The notes under the pieces are model-generated. The model was not told the DNA's origin, did not search any database, and worked only from the letters and a program-made list of their open reading frames with translations. Positions 6,773 to 8,194 of a DNA stretch of 8,194 bases are shown here, piece by piece; positions within the stretch are counted from its first letter, which is position 1, and each line of letters opens with the position of its first letter. The DNA comes from Christensenellaceae bacterium (GTDB lineage: Bacteria; Bacillota; Clostridia; Christensenellales; CAAEEZ01): assembly GCA_020024085.1 (NCBI GenBank), contig JAHHUG010000063.1, positions 1 through 8,194 of the forward strand, given 5' to 3'. The translations under genes and the position numbers were made by a program.

Positions 6773-6801
6773 TTGATAAAATGCAATATATATGTTAAAA
6801 T
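6773..6801 (+). promoter_or_regulatory. Sigma-A type promoter of the aminotransferase gene
   Basis: TTGATA (6773-6778) and TAAAAT (6796-6801) are 17 bp apart, with TG at 6793-6794 forming an extended -10. The GAGG ribosome binding site begins at 6809, only seven bases past the -10, so the leader should be about 10-12 nt. A dyad AGTTA/TAACT (6759-6770) lies just upstream. Confidence 0.8.
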
Positions 6802-6819
6802 TACCATTGAGGTAAAATT

Positions 6820-8010
6820 ATGTATAATAAAAAAATGTTTGACCTTGGTAACAATAGGTCAGTAATTAGAGATATTTTTGAGTATGGCAAAACCCGTATT
6901 CAAGAGGTTGGCAAAGATAATGTTTACGATTTTAGTTTAGGCAATCCTAATGTGCCTGCACCAGATTGCATTAAGGAGAGTATTGTAGAGCTTCTTGATA
7001 CAATGGATTCAACAGAGCTACACGGATACACTTCTGCTCAAGGTGACTTTGAGGTTCGTAGACTACTTGCAGAGGATATCAACTCAAGATTCGGTGTTAA
7101 TTTTTCAGCAGATAATATCTATATGACAGTAGGTGCAGCAGCATCATTAACCGTTACACTTAATGCTCTTTGCGAGGAGGGAGATGAGTTTATTGCTATT
7201 GCTCCATACTTCCCAGAGTACAAGGTATTTGCAGAGGGTGCTGGTGGTGTGCTAAAGGTAGTAAAACCAGATATTCCTAACTTTGAGATTGATTTTGATG
7301 AGCTTGAAAAAACAATTACTAAACACACAAAAGGTATTATTGTAAACTCTCCAAATAATCCTTCAGGAAAGGTTTATTCGACAGAAACCATAGTTAAACT
7401 ATGCAATTTGTTAGATAAAAAGCAAGTTGAGTATGGTACAAATATTTTCTTGATTGCAGATGAACCATATCGTGAGATTGTTTATGGCGATGTTGAAGTA
7501 CCATATTTACCAAAATATTATAAGAATACAATCGTTTGCTATTCATATTCAAAGTCACTTTCATTACCAGGTGAAAGAATAGGTTATATCGCAGTTAATC
7601 CAGAAATGGAACACTCTAATGAGATATATCTTGCAGTATGTGGAGCAGGTAGAACACTTGGTTTTGTATGTGCAAGTAGTATGTATCAAAGGGTTGTTGC
7701 AAAGTGTATTGGTAAAACTACCGATATCAAATATTACAAGGAAAATAGAGATTTGATTTACAATGGACTAAATGATTTAGGATTTAGTTGTGTAAAACCA
7801 GAGGGTGCATTTTACTTGTTTGTAAAGTCTCCAATAGAGAATGCAGTTGAGTTTTGCAATCATGCAAAAAAATACGATTTGTTACTTGTTCCAGCCGATG
7901 GATTTGGTTGTCCAGGCTATGTAAGGATTTCGTATTGTGTAAGTAATGATATGATAAAAAGAAGTTTGCCTGCATTTGAAAAACTTGCAAAAGACTACAA
8001 TTTGATATAA
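6820..8010 (+). CDS. Class I/II pyridoxal-phosphate-dependent aminotransferase
   Basis: The 396-aa length is normal for fold-type I aminotransferases. Key residues can be placed: substrate-loop GNP (41-43); NSPNNPSG (176-183), with N180 contacting the cofactor; ADEPY (213-217), with D214 for the pyridine nitrogen and Y217; K245 in YSYSKSLSLPGERIGY as the Schiff-base lysine; R253 for the PLP phosphate; and R369 in GYVRISY as the arginine that holds the substrate carboxylate. It should move an amino group between an amino acid and a 2-oxo acid in the cytoplasm. The overall pattern is closest to aspartate/aromatic-type enzymes, but the exact substrate cannot be read from sequence. GAGG seven bases before the ATG supports the start. 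It is transcribed alone, divergently from the ACT/PFL operon, which hints at linked amino-acid metabolism. Confidence 0.93.
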   Translation: MYNKKMFDLGNNRSVIRDIFEYGKTRIQEVGKDNVYDFSLGNPNVPAPDCIKESIVELLDTMDSTELHGYTSAQGDFEVRRLLAEDINSRFGVNFSADNIYMTVGAAASLTVTLNALCEEGDEFIAIAPYFPEYKVFAEGAGGVLKVVKPDIPNFEIDFDELEKTITKHTKGIIVNSPNNPSGKVYSTETIVKLCNLLDKKQVEYGTNIFLIADEPYREIVYGDVEVPYLPKYYKNTIVCYSYSKSLSLPGERIGYIAVNPEMEHSNEIYLAVCGAGRTLGFVCASSMYQRVVAKCIGKTTDIKYYKENRDLIYNGLNDLGFSCVKPEGAFYLFVKSPIENAVEFCNHAKKYDLLLVPADGFGCPGYVRISYCVSNDMIKRSLPAFEKLAKDYNLI

Positions 8011-8035
8011 AAAATAAACAAATTAATACATAGCC

Positions 8036-8077
8036 AAGAATTAGTTGATTATAGTGAGGCTACTAACTATTCTTTTT
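8036..8077 (+). terminator. Probable intrinsic terminator of the aminotransferase gene
   Basis: AAGAATTAGTT (8036-8046) pairs with AACTATTCTT (8065-8074) except for one bulged T. The loop is 18 nt and the stem runs into a T-tract (8073-8077). It lies 25 nt after the stop codon. The long loop and AT-rich stem make it weaker than the other terminators here. Confidence 0.55.
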
Positions 8078-8091
8078 GTTTGATAATGAAT

Positions 8092-8122
8092 AAAAAAAGA
8101 GGCTATATAATGTAACCTCTTT
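8092..8122 (-). terminator. Intrinsic terminator for a minus-strand transcript entering from the right
   Basis: Read on the minus strand, AAAGAGG (8122-8116) pairs with CCTCTTT (8102-8096) across a 13-nt loop, and seven consecutive T (8098-8092) follow. On the plus strand there is no T-run, so direction is clear. It implies a transcription unit beyond the window's right edge. Confidence 0.75.
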
Positions 8123-8194
8123 GCGAAGCCTCACAGCCCGTATCACTCGTGGTGAAGAATTTCAACTCTATAGCTACTTCGCTCGGTCAAGCCG
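8123..8194 (-). other. GC-rich block of unknown nature ending in a terminator (cut by window edge)
   Basis: These 72 bases are about half G+C by hand count, far above the surrounding AT-rich DNA. GCGAAG (8123-8128) and CTTCGC (8177-8182) are inverted copies enclosing a smaller hairpin, TCAC/GTGA (8143-8146 and 8152-8155). On the minus strand the terminator at 8122-8092 follows at once, so a small structured RNA is possible. Alternatives are a dispersed repeat, or the last 16 codons of a minus-strand gene (open from the edge to a TGA at 8145-8143, ending EILHHE). I do not recognise it. Confidence 0.35.

Noticed and set aside
8116..8194. Forward coding sequence entering the right edge
   Set aside because: The frame is open from 8116 but has no start codon or ribosome site after the stop at 8113, and it reads through the terminator hairpin arm.

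Overview
The window is AT-rich DNA with Gram-positive style signals: GAGG ribosome binding sites, TTGAAA/TATAAT-type promoters with TGn extended -10 boxes, and hairpin-plus-T-run terminators. With an iron-only hydrogenase-like sensor, a SpoIIE-type phosphatase and an oxygen-sensitive style of iron-sulfur protein, it fits an anaerobic fermenting member of the Clostridia (Bacillota), perhaps Lachnospiraceae-like. The family-level placement is inference.

Left edge (1-495): the last 22 codons of an unidentified membrane protein, then about 3.3 tandem copies of a 90-bp non-coding repeat, a hairpin terminator and a strong promoter. Next (496-3319) is a two-gene operon. The first gene is a putative sensory [FeFe]-hydrogenase (two N-terminal 4Fe-4S clusters, an H-cluster domain, another Fe-S cluster, a PAS domain). 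It overlaps by 14 nt a SpoIIE/PP2C-type serine phosphatase with an unassigned C-terminal region. Together they look like a H2 or redox sensor that passes its signal to a phosphatase. A terminator closes the operon.

Middle (3453-5048): an MFS transporter of unknown substrate with its own promoter, then a bidirectional terminator shared with the convergent operon. On the minus strand (6674 to 5049) lie an 88-aa ACT-domain protein (UPF0237) and a 449-aa PFL/DUF711 (UPF0210) protein. This pair recurs in many Firmicutes and its biochemical role is not known to me.

Right (6675-8194): a 145-bp divergent promoter region drives the ACT/PFL operon leftward and a class I/II PLP aminotransferase rightward. 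After the aminotransferase come a probable terminator, then a minus-strand terminator belonging to something that enters from beyond the window. The last ~70 bases are clearly richer in GC and may be part of a structured RNA, a dispersed repeat, or the end of a minus-strand gene.

The strongest leads for something little described are the sensory hydrogenase-phosphatase pair with its altered H-cluster pocket, the 90-bp repeat array, and the GC-rich block at the right edge.
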